Shown here one piece after another: positions 30,225 to 40,719 of a stretch of DNA of 60,827 bases. The translations under genes were made by a program, and so were the position numbers. Source of the stretch: Psychrobacter sp. 4Bb (lineage in GTDB: Bacteria; Pseudomonadota; Gammaproteobacteria; Pseudomonadales; Moraxellaceae); NCBI RefSeq assembly GCF_002836735.1, contig NZ_PJAS01000062.1, positions 1 to 60,827 of the forward strand, written 5' to 3'. Below the pieces are notes generated by a model. It was not told the origin of the DNA and did no database searches. It saw only the letters and a list, made by a program, of their open reading frames with translations. The number at the start of each line of letters is the position of its first letter. Position 1 is the stretch's first letter.

Positions 30225-31796
30225 TTAAACCGCTACTTTTTCAAAGCGAGCGATAGATTCAACATGACCCGTATGGCAGAACATATCCATCACGCCAGCA
30301 TGAGTCAGACGATAGCCTTGTTCTAACAATGCTTTTGTATCACGAGCAAGGGTCGCTGGATTACAAGAGACATAAACAATGCGCTCAGCATTAAATTTTG
30401 GCAAATACTGCATAATCTCCCAAGCACCAGAGCGCGGCGGATCAATCAATAGTGCATCAAAACCTTGGTTGGCCCATGGCTTATCAGTACAGTCTTGCGT
30501 CAAATCTTGACTGTAAAACTCAGTATTGTTGATACCGTTGCGACGAGCGTTGTCAGCAGCACGTTCGGTCATGGCTTCACTGCCTTCGACACCGACTACT
30601 GAGCCTGTCTCGCCAACGAGACGCGCTAGCGGTAAGCTAAAGTTACCCAAACCACTGAATAAATCTAGTACGCGTTCACCTGCTTTTAAGTCCAATAAGT
30701 CACAAGCAAGCTTGGTCATCTGACGGTTCACCGATAAGTTTACTTGAGTAAAGTCAGTAGGGATAAATTCAAAAGTCAGATCATACTCTGGCAATTGATA
30801 ATATAAACGCCCAAATTGCTCGCTCAGATCATCAGCGTCTGTCAACGCAATACGTTGGATGCTATCAACACCTTTCGACTGCAAATATAGCTGCCAATTA
30901 CGCGCTGCGAAAAATACTTTTAGTTTGTCTACATCAGCGTCTGACAACGGTTCTAAATTACGTACGATGAGCGCAACTGGCTGATTGCCATCAGGTAGTT
31001 CTGGCAGTTGCTCACCCATTGCAAGCTCAAGCTGGGCAATCTTGTCACGACTCTCTAGGGTACTAATAAGCGTTTTTAGGTTTTCAATCTCGAAACCAAT
31101 ACGTGGATCTAAGATATGACACTCATTTAGCTCTGCTAAGAAATTACTTGAACGCTCACGGAAGCCGACAAGCGCGGTTTCTTTTTTGACGACATAGCGT
31201 ACGCCCAAACGTGCTTTGGTACGATAACCAAGACGATCGCCGACCACAGGAGGGAGCCAATTGTCAGGTTCCGCGTTGGCTTGATGCATTAGCATTTCAG
31301 CCAGTACTGACTGTTTAAAATTTATTTGTCCATCTGGCTGCCAGTGCTGCAAGTTACAACCGCCGCAAGTACCGAAATGCGGGCAGGGTGGCACAGCACG
31401 TTCAGGGTTTGGGTTGGCAGTGATACTAATGGCATCGCCTTCTTCAAAGCTAGCACGGCTGTTGGTTATTTTTACTAAGGCGCTTTCACCTGGTAGAGCA
31501 AAGCTAACAAAGATTTTTTTGCCGTGCTTATCTTCAGCATGGCCTTCCGCAACGTCAAAACCATTACCATAGACAGCAACACCGCGACCATCATGTGACA
31601 AGCCATCAATATTAAATGGAATTGGCTCTGCATCTTTTAGGCGACGACGTGTCTTTGATGATGGTTTTGATTTTTTCTTACTCGGCGGAATGACAATCGT
31701 TTGGGTGTCGTTTGTTTGAGCTTCATTAGTTTGAGCGTTACTGCTTTGCGCTGCCATATCAGATGCTATAGATGTTTTTGAATCGGTGGGTTGCAT
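30225..31796 (-). CDS. rlmD: 23S rRNA (uracil-1939-C5) methyltransferase RlmD
   Basis: A SAM-dependent rRNA methyltransferase (formerly RumA) with an iron-sulphur cluster. It has 523 residues, longer than E. coli RlmD by a polar N-terminal tail rich in Gln/Thr/Lys before the TRAM-like segment [18 protein letters not shown]. The cluster cysteines are [10 protein letters not shown] plus a later one near NECHILD. The SAM site is [15 protein letters not shown] and the catalytic cysteine lies in [12 protein letters not shown]. Frequently found near relA, as here. AAGGCAGG precedes the ATG. Confidence 0.96.
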   Translation of the reverse strand: MQPTDSKTSIASDMAAQSSNAQTNEAQTNDTQTIVIPPSKKKSKPSSKTRRRLKDAEPIPFNIDGLSHDGRGVAVYGNGFDVAEGHAEDKHGKKIFVSFALPGESALVKITNSRASFEEGDAISITANPNPERAVPPCPHFGTCGGCNLQHWQPDGQINFKQSVLAEMLMHQANAEPDNWLPPVVGDRLGYRTKARLGVRYVVKKETALVGFRERSSNFLAELNECHILDPRIGFEIENLKTLISTLESRDKIAQLELAMGEQLPELPDGNQPVALIVRNLEPLSDADVDKLKVFFAARNWQLYLQSKGVDSIQRIALTDADDLSEQFGRLYYQLPEYDLTFEFIPTDFTQVNLSVNRQMTKLACDLLDLKAGERVLDLFSGLGNFSLPLARLVGETGSVVGVEGSEAMTERAADNARRNGINNTEFYSQDLTQDCTDKPWANQGFDALLIDPPRSGAWEIMQYLPKFNAERIVYVSCNPATLARDTKALLEQGYRLTHAGVMDMFCHTGHVESIARFEKVAV

Positions 31797-31857
31797 AAAC
31801 CTGCCTTAATAATAAATAACTAGAAGAGGGGAATAAAAACTACTAATAATACGATTT

Positions 31858-32682
31858 CTATAATTCGGGTGCCGATGACCAGTCAGCGATAAACTCTTGA
31901 TGTCGCGGACTACCGTCAGCTTGGGTATACTTTGCCAGATAGTCATAGCTCTGCTGCTGCCAAGCATCAAAATCTTGTGAAGACAACTGTCCTGTTAGAC
32001 GTAACCAGCGTAGATAAATAAGCCAAGTGTTCATGACATCAGATTCACAGTATATAGATAGGGTTTGCCAGTCACCGCTACTAACAAGCGCGCCAACCAT
32101 GCTGCCATCCACGTCAGTTTTACCGGGTAATCCGTACAGACTTGCGACGATATCCATGGCTTCTCGGCGACTAGCACCGTACTGGCTAAACCGATCCATC
32201 AAGTCCAGATGACGCGTATGGAAGCGATTAACATAGTTATCAAAGCGCATGTTTTTAATACGCTCGCCTTCTTCGAACAGCCATGGTGCTGACAAATCAT
32301 ACTGCATGGCACGATATATCAGTACAGGTATGTCAAAGCCTGAGCCATTCCAACTAATAAGTTGCGGCAGTGTCTCAATGTCGTTAAATGCTCTAAAGAA
32401 TTTGGCTAGGATTTCTTTTTCACTAAATTTATCGGCAGTCAAAGAAAATAGCGATAACTTACCATCCTTGATATACAGAGCTGAGATACAGACAATACGC
32501 TGTAGTGGCAAGCGCATAAAATCATGCCCTGCCTCTTGCGTACGTATCGCTGTCAGCGCGCTTAACGCATCTGCATTATTGAGATCGGCCAATTGCGGAT
32601 AAATACGGCGTGCTGCATCGACATCGGCGACAGTCTCGATATCGAAAACTAAGATAGGGTCGGATGGTAGCGCTTGTGACAT
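31858..32682 (-). CDS. Predicted PolB-like 3'-5' exonuclease
   Basis: A 274-residue DEDDy-type exonuclease related to the proofreading domain of DNA polymerase B (COG3298 type). The three exonuclease motifs are visible: ILVFDIETVAD (first Asp and Glu), SWNGSGFDIPVL (second Asp), and IYCESDVMNTW, where the Tyr and the fourth Asp are four residues apart. No polymerase domain follows. The physiological substrate is unknown. It lies between cysM and rlmD on the same strand, about 60 bp from rlmD, so the two may be co-transcribed. Confidence 0.9.
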   Translation of the reverse strand: MSQALPSDPILVFDIETVADVDAARRIYPQLADLNNADALSALTAIRTQEAGHDFMRLPLQRIVCISALYIKDGKLSLFSLTADKFSEKEILAKFFRAFNDIETLPQLISWNGSGFDIPVLIYRAMQYDLSAPWLFEEGERIKNMRFDNYVNRFHTRHLDLMDRFSQYGASRREAMDIVASLYGLPGKTDVDGSMVGALVSSGDWQTLSIYCESDVMNTWLIYLRWLRLTGQLSSQDFDAWQQQSYDYLAKYTQADGSPRHQEFIADWSSAPEL

Positions 32683-32829
32683 AGATAATCCTGACTATTT
32701 ATGAGCTTATAGTTAATTCATTATAAAGAATGAAAACATTAACCTTGCTTGAAGTATTACGTTTACATCTGCACTTGGCCGCTTTGCACTTCTTTGAAAT
32801 TAACGATACTAAATGGTATTGCTTATGCA

Positions 32830-33801
32830 TTAATTAACTTCTGCGCTGCTGTTATCCGTATTACTATCGTCAACGTTATATAAACCCGTTGATAAATAAC
32901 GATCGCCACGATCGCAGACAATAAAGGCAATAACAGCATTAGGATTTTCTTTTGCCACTTGGGTCGCTGCCCATGCAGCTGCGCCCGAAGATACTCCAGC
33001 AAAGATACCTTCAGTCTTCGCTAATTTACGCATATAGACTTCGGCAATACGCTGATCGATATCCATCACTTCATCAATCAAGTCTGCATCAAAAATACCT
33101 GGCATATAGGCAGCAGGCCAACGGCGAATACCAGCAATCGAAGCCTCTTCGTCAGGCTGTAGGCCGATGATTTTAACATCTGGGTTTTGTTCTTTTAGGT
33201 AGCGTGATACACCAGTAATCGTACCTGTCGTGCCCATCGAACTAATAAAATGCGTAATTTTACCTTCTGTCTGTGCCCATAGCTCAGGGCCTGTAGTCAG
33301 GTAATGTGCTTGGCTATTGTCAGGATTATTAAACTGATCCAATACGACCCCTTTGCCATCTGCTTGCATCTGCAATGCCAAATCACGCGCAGCTTCCATA
33401 CCTTCATCTACTTCAATCAGCGTTGCGCCATAAGCAATCATGGCATCTTTACGCTCTTGGGTAGAGTTGGTTGGCATCAGCAATGTTATCGGGTAGCCAC
33501 GCATCGCAGCGACCATGGCCAATGCAATACCAGTATTGCCACTAGTGGCTTCAATCAACATATCACCAGGCTTGATATCACCGCGCTGTTCTGCTTGATA
33601 AATCATATTAAAAGCAGGACGATCCTTTACAGAGCCCGCTGGATTATTGCCTTCAAGCTTAGCTAATACTGTGGCGCCATTGGCAATTTGCTCTTGCTCA
33701 GGCAGACGTTGAAGTTTTACCAATGGCGTTTGACCAACGCAATCAGCGAGGGTAGTGATTTGAGTAATAAAGTTAGCATTTGACATGGCCGTAGTGGACA
33801 T
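32830..33801 (-). CDS. cysM: Cysteine synthase B
   Basis: A PLP-dependent O-acetylserine sulfhydrylase making cysteine from O-acetylserine and sulfide or thiosulfate. It has 323 residues. The cofactor lysine is in NPAGSVKDRPAFNMI and the substrate loop is EATSGNTGIALAMV; the phosphate-binding loop SSMGTTGTITG also fits. The long form of the RRWPAAYMPGIFD region supports CysM rather than CysK. AAAGGA lies six bases before the ATG; a second Met five residues in is possible. Divergent from the hybrid kinase gene. Confidence 0.94.
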   Translation of the reverse strand: MSTTAMSNANFITQITTLADCVGQTPLVKLQRLPEQEQIANGATVLAKLEGNNPAGSVKDRPAFNMIYQAEQRGDIKPGDMLIEATSGNTGIALAMVAAMRGYPITLLMPTNSTQERKDAMIAYGATLIEVDEGMEAARDLALQMQADGKGVVLDQFNNPDNSQAHYLTTGPELWAQTEGKITHFISSMGTTGTITGVSRYLKEQNPDVKIIGLQPDEEASIAGIRRWPAAYMPGIFDADLIDEVMDIDQRIAEVYMRKLAKTEGIFAGVSSGAAAWAATQVAKENPNAVIAFIVCDRGDRYLSTGLYNVDDSNTDNSSAEVN

Positions 33802-34392
33802 AAAGTATCCTTTTCTATTTTTTAAATATGTTTTTAATGGCTTGTTTTTGATGGAAGCGCTGTTTTTATTGTTTGATCATAATTTTAGACAGTCGCTTGG
33901 GTTATAGGTTTACAGTGATAAGCGAGCTAAAAACGAAAGGCATTAGAGTGCGCTCTCATATGTTATGACTATGAGCGATATATTGTGGTAAATAAAAAGT
34001 GGCTTTATTATATCATTTTGTTTTCAGCTGCGCTTATCGCATCAAGGATTAATAGTCACTGTATCGGGTCAATGTCAATGTTACGTTGAGGGTTGCAAAA
34101 GTAGGACTGTTCGCTTAAAGCCATATTCTCTTTGACACAGAGTAGTTAGCACTCTAATTATAACGTTGTTCATCACATGGAATGCCTAACCAGAACTTAT
34201 AGAATCCTGTTAAGATAATCTTGAGTTATATATCAATTGTCTTATCAAAACCAGTGACCTTATTAACGATTAGTGGCTTCATTAAAAGTAGCGCCTTACT
34301 CAGATGCTTTGACACGACATGCTATAAGTAACACGAATACTGACATTATCACAAAAATTCATGGCAAGAACCTAGTAGAGAGTAGACCTAGC
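33802..34392. other. Divergent region between cysM and the hybrid kinase gene
   Basis: Nearly 600 bp, part of which (34273-34392) is an open extension of the kinase frame from a GTG. It should hold promoters for both genes. I see no clear CysB-like site, strong dyad or RNA structure. Confidence 0.45.
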
Positions 34393-37300
34393 ATGGCATA
34401 TAAAAAACGTTTCGATACCAGTAGTGCTTATGGTCAGCTGATCATACTGGTGTTTTTGCCTATCTGTGTGTTGGCAGCAGTAGGCGGCATTTTGGTATTT
34501 CACGAAACCATGCGTGCAAGCGACTCGGAGCAAGAAGTATTGGCCGAAGCGGTACTTATTCGCTACACACCAGTCATAGCTGAACTGATTCCTGAGCTGC
34601 TAGAACAAGAGCGCCAGCAAGTAGGGAGTAGTGCTGAGAGGACCCAGCAAGCGGCAATGACGACGCTAGAAGGTATCCAAGATAAGCTTGGACGTATGCA
34701 GTCCGAGCAGCATGTACAGCGCATTGCTATTATTAATGAAGGCAATCAAATACTGGCAACCGTCGGTTATGGCCTCAATGAAGAGTGGCCGCTAATCAGT
34801 GATTCCGCAAGCTTTTTGTCACAACGCCCAACGCCTGTAGGCACGGCGTATGGCAGTGTATTGGGAGAATTTGAAGGGCAGACATTGTGGTTGCTCGTCG
34901 ATATGGATAATGAGCCGCTCTACATTGCACGCTACCGTATTGCGATGGCGTTAGTGATTACTGGCTTGTTTACTATCTTGATTCTACTACTGAGCCTAAA
35001 TATCTATTCAAAACGTTGGATTGCTCCCATTTATGAGCTGCGTTTGCAGTTGCAGCGTACCCATGTCGATAATTTATACCAACCTGTACCAGTAGAGTCA
35101 GATGGCGAGCTGAATTTATTACAGCAAGATCTAGTCAGAACATTGCGCCGCTTGCATAGAAGCTTTCAAGAGCTCAAAGACCATGCCGAGCAAACGGAGG
35201 ATGATTTACGTTTGGCATTTGATGAGATGGAAATGCAAAACATCTCTATTCGAAATGCACGTGATGCGGCAATTTCAACTAGCCAAGCAAAATCTGCGTT
35301 TTTAGCCAATATTAGTCACGAACTGCGTACACCATTGAACAGTATCGATGGCTTTATTAACTTGCTGGCACGTCACGGTGAGCTCAATCCTGAGCAGGAT
35401 TTGTATGTACAGACCATACGTAAGTCATCAGCACATTTGCTCGCTTTGGTAAATGATGTCTTAGATTTCTCTAAAATCGAGGCAGGCAAACTAGTACTGG
35501 ATCGCCATGAGTTCGATCTCTATGACACCATTTACGATGTGGTCGATATGCTATCTCCTGTCTCTGCGGAGAAAGGTTTGCGCATGGCAGTGCTGTTTTA
35601 CAATGATGTGCCGATGCGTATCAACGGCGATGCGTTACGTCTTAAGCAAGTATTGACCAATATCGTTGGTAATGCCATTAAGTTTACGGATAGTGGTGAT
35701 GTGGTGGTGCGTGTGAGCTTAGATGATCACCGTGATAATTATCTGATGATTAGCGTACAAGATAGCGGAAAAGGCATTTCTCTGGCAGATCAAAAAATGC
35801 TGTTCCAAAGCTTTAGTCAAGGCGATCCATCAATCACGCGTCAGTATGGTGGTACAGGGTTGGGTCTGGTCATCTCCAAACAGTTGACGCGCTTGATGGG
35901 CGGGGATATTGGATTTCATGATAATGCTCAAGAAAATATTGCCAACCAAGGTGCGACGTTTTGGTTTCGCATGCCGGCCCATGTCGATGTGCTAGAGGCA
36001 GCCACTGGTCAAACGATTGAATTACCAGTATTAGCGCCACTGGCAAGCGAGACCGATGAATTTAATGTACTGGTTTGGATTAATCATACCGCTTCGATAC
36101 AAGTACTCAAGGCTAGCTTGCAGTACTTACCGATTAAGCTGACTCAAGCCAACTCGTTGCCGGGTGTACTGGAGTCGTTGAAAGAGCACGGTAACTATTG
36201 GGATTGGGTCATCGTTGATGATGACACGCAAGACGATATGATGGCGCTCCTCAAGCAAATTCGTCTGCATTATCAAGGCAAGCTTGCTGTATTTGGCTAT
36301 CAAGTGGCGGCCGATCAAGCGCTACTCAATCGCTATCATGCCAACATACTGTATGAGCCATTAGACAAAAGACAGCTATATGCAATGCTTGATACGCAAA
36401 GCCGTAGTAAACCGCAAAGCCTGCAAGAACCACGCTGGAAAGGGGTCACTGTACTGGCAGTTGATGACCATTTGCCCAATTTACTAGTGCTTGATGCTCT
36501 ATTGAGCGAGCTGGGTATTCATGTGGTCACGGCGAGCAGTGGGTTTGATGCTATTGAGATTATCAGTAAACAGCAAACCAAAAACATCAAAACTGCCAAG
36601 AGCGATAAGCAAAGCCTATCGAATAAAACGCAACTTTCTAAAGCAGAAACACGTGATGAGATAAATAAGAAAACAAATAGCGCGTTCTATCATGAGGATA
36701 CGAGCGCTGACGATAAAGCAGCTATGCAAGACAAAGATAATATTGATTTGATATTTATGGATATTCAAATGCCGCGTATGTCAGGTCATGAGGCGGCTAA
36801 GCAGATTCGAAATATCGAAAATGCGGATAGTCGTATCCCTATTATCGCTCTGACAGCTCATGGGTTAGCAGATGAACGTGACAAACTTATAGCCAGCGGT
36901 ATCAATGACTATGTCGGCAAACCGATTAGCCAACCTCAGTTATTACAGGTGCTACAGAAATGGCTTGGTCGTAAGAGTACCACACCACAATTGACCGCGT
37001 TGCCTGATACAGATTTGCAGAGCTTTGGCTTACAGCATTCTGATTTGCAGAGTGATAATTTACAAGATGCTAATGTACAAGGTGCTAACGTAAAGGATAC
37101 CGACTCATCAGAAGCTGAGCTAACTGCTATTGACTCGTTGCGTGGTTACTCAATCAATGACAATGATTTATCGAACGACTTGCTCTCCAACAATGTAAAT
37201 GGGCAAGAGATTCAAGCCAGTTCAGACAATTCAACCGCTACTTATCCAATAATAAGAGGAGACGGGGTAGATCGTAATAGTACTTCTGTCAGTAGCGAGC

Positions 37301-38010
37301 CGAAAATTACCCGTCCACTATCCCTGAAAAAAATCCGTGATGACTATTTGCGCGATAGCCAGCCTCGTGAAGGCTATAGACGAGATACTGCGCGTGATAT
37401 TCAGCCGCGCTATGAAAGCTTACGTCTACAAAAACAAGGTCAATCGCCACTACTACAATCAACAACAAAGTCTATCGATAACTCTCAAGATAAAAGCCCT
37501 CAAGACCAAAGCTTTCAAGATAGAACAGCTCACGATAATACGACTTTACACGAGCAAATTAATAATGACCTTAGTAACAACAATATAAGCAAAAGTGATA
37601 CTTCAAACATTTTAGATTGGCAAGACGCGCTCACTCGTTCAGCGAATAAACCTGAATTAGCGGCCAAGCTTATTATCATGATGATCGATACTATCAATGA
37701 TGAAAAGCAGGCACTCATTCAGGCATGGGAAGCGCATGACCGCAATATGCTGGCACAAATTGCCCATCGTATACTGGGCGGTAGTCGATATACAGGTGTA
37801 CCGCAACTGCGTCAGGCTAGCCAAGATTTGGAAGATAAGTGCTTGCTGAATGTACAGCATACGACGCCTGTACAGTTTGCAATGATTGAGCCCTATTATG
37901 AGGCACTATTAACGGCGCTAGACAACTTGCAAAAGGTGGATTTATCTTCTTATCCGCAGCTTAATTATCATCGCTTGAGCGAAAATGATATGACGTGGAA
38001 AATGATATAA
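34393..38010 (+). CDS. barA: BarA/GacS-type hybrid sensor histidine kinase
   Basis: A tripartite membrane kinase, 1205 residues from ATG 34393 (open back to GTG 34273). Two membrane helices (about 17-37 and 185-205) flank a periplasmic sensor and are followed by a HAMP-like linker. The dimerisation domain has the phospho-His in ANISHELRTPLN (His309), and the ATPase has N, G1 and G2 boxes (NIVGNAIKF, DSGKGI, GGTGLGL). A degenerate receiver-like domain follows, then a true receiver with phospho-Asp790 in FMDIQMPRMSG, and a C-terminal Hpt with His1125 in IAHRILGGSRYTGV. The receiver carries an insertion of about 55 polar residues. Homologues drive the Gac/Rsm small-RNA cascade; a cognate GacA is not in the window. 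Confidence 0.92.
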   Translation: MAYKKRFDTSSAYGQLIILVFLPICVLAAVGGILVFHETMRASDSEQEVLAEAVLIRYTPVIAELIPELLEQERQQVGSSAERTQQAAMTTLEGIQDKLGRMQSEQHVQRIAIINEGNQILATVGYGLNEEWPLISDSASFLSQRPTPVGTAYGSVLGEFEGQTLWLLVDMDNEPLYIARYRIAMALVITGLFTILILLLSLNIYSKRWIAPIYELRLQLQRTHVDNLYQPVPVESDGELNLLQQDLVRTLRRLHRSFQELKDHAEQTEDDLRLAFDEMEMQNISIRNARDAAISTSQAKSAFLANISHELRTPLNSIDGFINLLARHGELNPEQDLYVQTIRKSSAHLLALVNDVLDFSKIEAGKLVLDRHEFDLYDTIYDVVDMLSPVSAEKGLRMAVLFYNDVPMRINGDALRLKQVLTNIVGNAIKFTDSGDVVVRVSLDDHRDNYLMISVQDSGKGISLADQKMLFQSFSQGDPSITRQYGGTGLGLVISKQLTRLMGGDIGFHDNAQENIANQGATFWFRMPAHVDVLEAATGQTIELPVLAPLASETDEFNVLVWINHTASIQVLKASLQYLPIKLTQANSLPGVLESLKEHGNYWDWVIVDDDTQDDMMALLKQIRLHYQGKLAVFGYQVAADQALLNRYHANILYEPLDKRQLYAMLDTQSRSKPQSLQEPRWKGVTVLAVDDHLPNLLVLDALLSELGIHVVTASSGFDAIEIISKQQTKNIKTAKSDKQSLSNKTQLSKAETRDEINKKTNSAFYHEDTSADDKAAMQDKDNIDLIFMDIQMPRMSGHEAAKQIRNIENADSRIPIIALTAHGLADERDKLIASGINDYVGKPISQPQLLQVLQKWLGRKSTTPQLTALPDTDLQSFGLQHSDLQSDNLQDANVQGANVKDTDSSEAELTAIDSLRGYSINDNDLSNDLLSNNVNGQEIQASSDNSTATYPIIRGDGVDRNSTSVSSEPKITRPLSLKKIRDDYLRDSQPREGYRRDTARDIQPRYESLRLQKQGQSPLLQSTTKSIDNSQDKSPQDQSFQDRTAHDNTTLHEQINNDLSNNNISKSDTSNILDWQDALTRSANKPELAAKLIIMMIDTINDEKQALIQAWEAHDRNMLAQIAHRILGGSRYTGVPQLRQASQDLEDKCLLNVQHTTPVQFAMIEPYYEALLTALDNLQKVDLSSYPQLNYHRLSENDMTWKMI

Positions 38011-38053
38011 GTTGACGGTAAGGTAAAATAGATAAAATCATTCAGGTTCAGAG

Positions 38054-38088
38054 AGCGATAGGTAATCTTGTTAGATTTGCTTATCGCT
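38054..38088 (+). terminator. Hairpin after the hybrid kinase gene
   Basis: AGCGATAGGTAATCT and AGATTTGCTTATCGCT form a long imperfect stem around TGTT. No U-tract follows, so it may stabilise the 3' end rather than terminate. Confidence 0.45.
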
Positions 38089-38233
38089 ATTAGCTAGGTG
38101 CTCTGTGTCTGCTATATATGAAACTGACTATAGTATCGTGGCAGTCAGTTATTACTACGGTACAACAAAGACAAGCCTGCTAATATTGTGAATATGAGAA
38201 CCATATTTGTTTTATTCATTAATAAGGATTGTT

Positions 38234-39046
38234 ATGAACGCGATTGCAAGTTACCAGTATGAGACCTTACAAGTTAGTATTACAGACAACATACTGACGG
38301 TTACCTTAAATCGTCCACATAAAAAAAATGCCATGAGTTTTCAGGTAATCAATGAGCTGATTAAGCTAGCAGGTCGCATTAGCAAAGACAGAACCATACG
38401 TGCAGTCATTCTAAATGGGGCAGAGGGAACGTTTTGTGCAGGGATTGACTTAGGAGACTTAAATCATCCAAAAAACACAGCATTTGCGCTTTGGGAATTG
38501 ATTAAGCCATGGCAAAGTGCGTTCCAACGGGTGTGCTTGGTATGGCGTGATCTGCCAGTACCCGTCATAGCGGTATTGGAAGGATATTGTATCGGCGCTG
38601 GGTTACAGTTGGCGTTGGCTTGTGACGTACGTATCAGCCATCCTGACTGTCAGCTATCTATTATGGAAGCTAAATGGGGTTTAGTGCCAGACATGGGGCT
38701 GACCCAATCAGCATTTGGTGTTCTACGAGAAGACACTCTAAAAGAGCTCGCCATGAGCGCTCGTATCATCGATTCTAATGAAGGCAAAGAGTTAGGCTTG
38801 ATTAGCCACTGTAGTGAAACGCCTCTTGAACAGGCACAAAAGCTTGCTGCCGAGTTTGCAGAGCGCTCTCCTGATGCAGTGCTAGCAAGCAAACGCGTGA
38901 TAAATGCGATGTATGATCAGCCTGCTAAGACCTTGTATAAAGAAAAAGCATGGCAGCTCAAAATGATGTTTGGTCGCAATCGTAAGCTTGCCCTCAGAAA
39001 AGCAAAACAGGCCAGCACTTTATTTGGCAAACGTCAATTTCGCTAA
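38234..39046 (+). CDS. Crotonase-family enoyl-CoA hydratase/isomerase
   Basis: A 270-residue member of the crotonase superfamily acting on acyl-CoA thioesters. The oxyanion-hole segments are NGAEGTFCAGIDLGDL and LEGYCIGAGLQLALACDVRI. The acidic residue in SIMEAKWGLVPDMG occupies a catalytic position. The N-terminus VTLNRPHKKNAMSFQ is typical. AAGGA lies five bases before the chosen ATG; the frame is open to a TTG at 38207. Which reaction it catalyses (hydration, isomerisation or other) cannot be read from the sequence. No fatty acid oxidation genes are adjacent. Confidence 0.92.
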   Translation: MNAIASYQYETLQVSITDNILTVTLNRPHKKNAMSFQVINELIKLAGRISKDRTIRAVILNGAEGTFCAGIDLGDLNHPKNTAFALWELIKPWQSAFQRVCLVWRDLPVPVIAVLEGYCIGAGLQLALACDVRISHPDCQLSIMEAKWGLVPDMGLTQSAFGVLREDTLKELAMSARIIDSNEGKELGLISHCSETPLEQAQKLAAEFAERSPDAVLASKRVINAMYDQPAKTLYKEKAWQLKMMFGRNRKLALRKAKQASTLFGKRQFR

Positions 39047-39386
39047 AGTTTTGCTAGTGCTATTTTTTATTTGATTCACTCTAATACAATAGGTAGCTAC
39101 CTAAGAATACCAGACATATTTTGATAATTTTTTTTGATGAGTTTTAATTGTTAGCGGTTGTTTCGCTACTATCTTATAGCCATTGAAATGCAAGCAAATA
39201 GCACGATATAGCATTGTCTGCTTGCACTGATATGGGTAAAGATGCACTATTGTTGTTAAAGGCATCTATCTTTCATACTGAATAAGCCAGTAAAATGACG
39301 AAAGCCTACCTAATAACAGGTGCAAGCCATTAAACGTTGAAAATAAAATATTAAAAATAATAGCCACTATATAAAACGGTCTAAAT
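39047..39386. other. Intergenic region upstream of the MFS gene
   Basis: A 340-bp AT-rich spacer between two plus-strand genes. It presumably holds the promoter of the Bcr/CflA transporter. I see no clear terminator, dyad or small gene. Confidence 0.4.
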
Positions 39387-40646
39387 ATGTCTGCTTCAAA
39401 ACCCTCCCTCCCAAACAAACCTATCGCTTCTGAGCGAGTGCGTTCTGCCGATTTGCCTGTCGCATGGATTATGATGCTTGGGCTGATGGTGGCGGTAGGA
39501 CCATTATCGATTGATATGTATCTGCCAGCACTTCCATCGATGGCAGATGATTTCGGTGTTTCAACGGCCTTTATGGCCAACTCTGTCCCTGCATATTTTT
39601 TGGGCTTGGTATTTGGGCAGCTATTTTACGGACCATTCAGTGACCGTGTTGGCCGTGTCAAACCCTTATATATAGGTATGACGCTGTATGTTATCGCTTC
39701 TATCCTTTGTGCGACTACTGATAATGAGTACGTACTGTTTGCAGGCCGTACTTTACAAGCATTGGGCGCGTGTGTAGGTGCAGTAGTTACTCGCGCTGCG
39801 ATTCGAGATCGCCTCACTGCAAAACAAACGGCAAAAGCTTTTTCCATCATGATTTTAGTGATGGGCTTAGCACCCATATTGGCACCATCGCTTGGCGCGC
39901 TATTCTTACAGTTTTTTGATTGGCACTCTATATTTTGGTTCTTAGCTGCATTTGGTGCTCTAAACTTGCTACTCACCAAGTTTTTCTTTTTTGAAACTTT
40001 GGCCGAAGAAAATCGTAATGTACGTCCCGCAAGAGAAGTGCTTAGTCAATATTGGGATCTATTAAAAGACCCAACCTTTAACTATCCAGCAATTGGTGGC
40101 GGCTTGTTAATGGGAGCAATGTTTGTCTACATCAGCTCGGCTTCTGAGCTAATTATGGATACCTATGGCGTCTCAGCGACACATTTTGCTTGGTTGTTCG
40201 GAATGAATGCGGCGGGTTTTGTAGGTTTGACTCAGCTGAACCAATGGCTTACCAATCGCTTTCGAATACTAAGTATTTTGCGATTTGGGGCGATGATGCA
40301 GGTTATCTCTGCGGGTGTGCTATTCGTGACTGGCTTGCTTTTAGGGACGGATGCTTGGCTACCACTAGTGCTGGCTTGTATCTTCTTTTGTATCGCAGGA
40401 CTGGGTCTGACTCAGCCTAATGCTTCTGCAATTGCGCTTGCTTTTCAGAAACGCCGTGCTGGTATGGCAAGTGCACTACAAGGCTCGCTGATGTTTTCAG
40501 TCGGTATCTTTGGCGGTTTATTATTGAATCTGTTTCCAGTCAATCCAGTCCTCAAGGTTGGTATTGCCCTGTTCTCATTAATGAGTCTCGGTTCTTTCCT
40601 GATTTGGAAAATTGATCGTAATCTCAATTTGGACGACGCAGAGTAA
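39387..40646 (+). CDS. Bcr/CflA family MFS multidrug exporter
   Basis: A proton-driven drug efflux protein with 12 predicted membrane helices, 419 residues. The Bcr/CflA start signature MVAVGPLSIDMYLPALPSMADDFGVS is present, with motif A between helices 2 and 3 as GQLFYGPFSDRVGRVKPL, and motif C-like glycines in VMGLAPILAPSLGALFLQFFDWHSIF. Known relatives export bicyclomycin, chloramphenicol or sulfonamides; the substrate here is unknown. Monocistronic, ending at a strong terminator. Confidence 0.95.
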   Translation: MSASKPSLPNKPIASERVRSADLPVAWIMMLGLMVAVGPLSIDMYLPALPSMADDFGVSTAFMANSVPAYFLGLVFGQLFYGPFSDRVGRVKPLYIGMTLYVIASILCATTDNEYVLFAGRTLQALGACVGAVVTRAAIRDRLTAKQTAKAFSIMILVMGLAPILAPSLGALFLQFFDWHSIFWFLAAFGALNLLLTKFFFFETLAEENRNVRPAREVLSQYWDLLKDPTFNYPAIGGGLLMGAMFVYISSASELIMDTYGVSATHFAWLFGMNAAGFVGLTQLNQWLTNRFRILSILRFGAMMQVISAGVLFVTGLLLGTDAWLPLVLACIFFCIAGLGLTQPNASAIALAFQKRRAGMASALQGSLMFSVGIFGGLLLNLFPVNPVLKVGIALFSLMSLGSFLIWKIDRNLNLDDAE

Positions 40647-40677
40647 AAGTGTCTCTATTTTAAGTTAACTGTATTTT

Positions 40678-40719
40678 AAAAAAAGCACTTATACGTTCAC
40701 AGCGTATAAGTGCTTTTTT
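40678..40719 (+). terminator. Intrinsic terminator after the MFS gene
   Basis: GCACTTATACG and CGTATAAGTGC form a perfect 11-bp stem with loop TTCACAG, framed by an A-run and six T. Confidence 0.93.
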
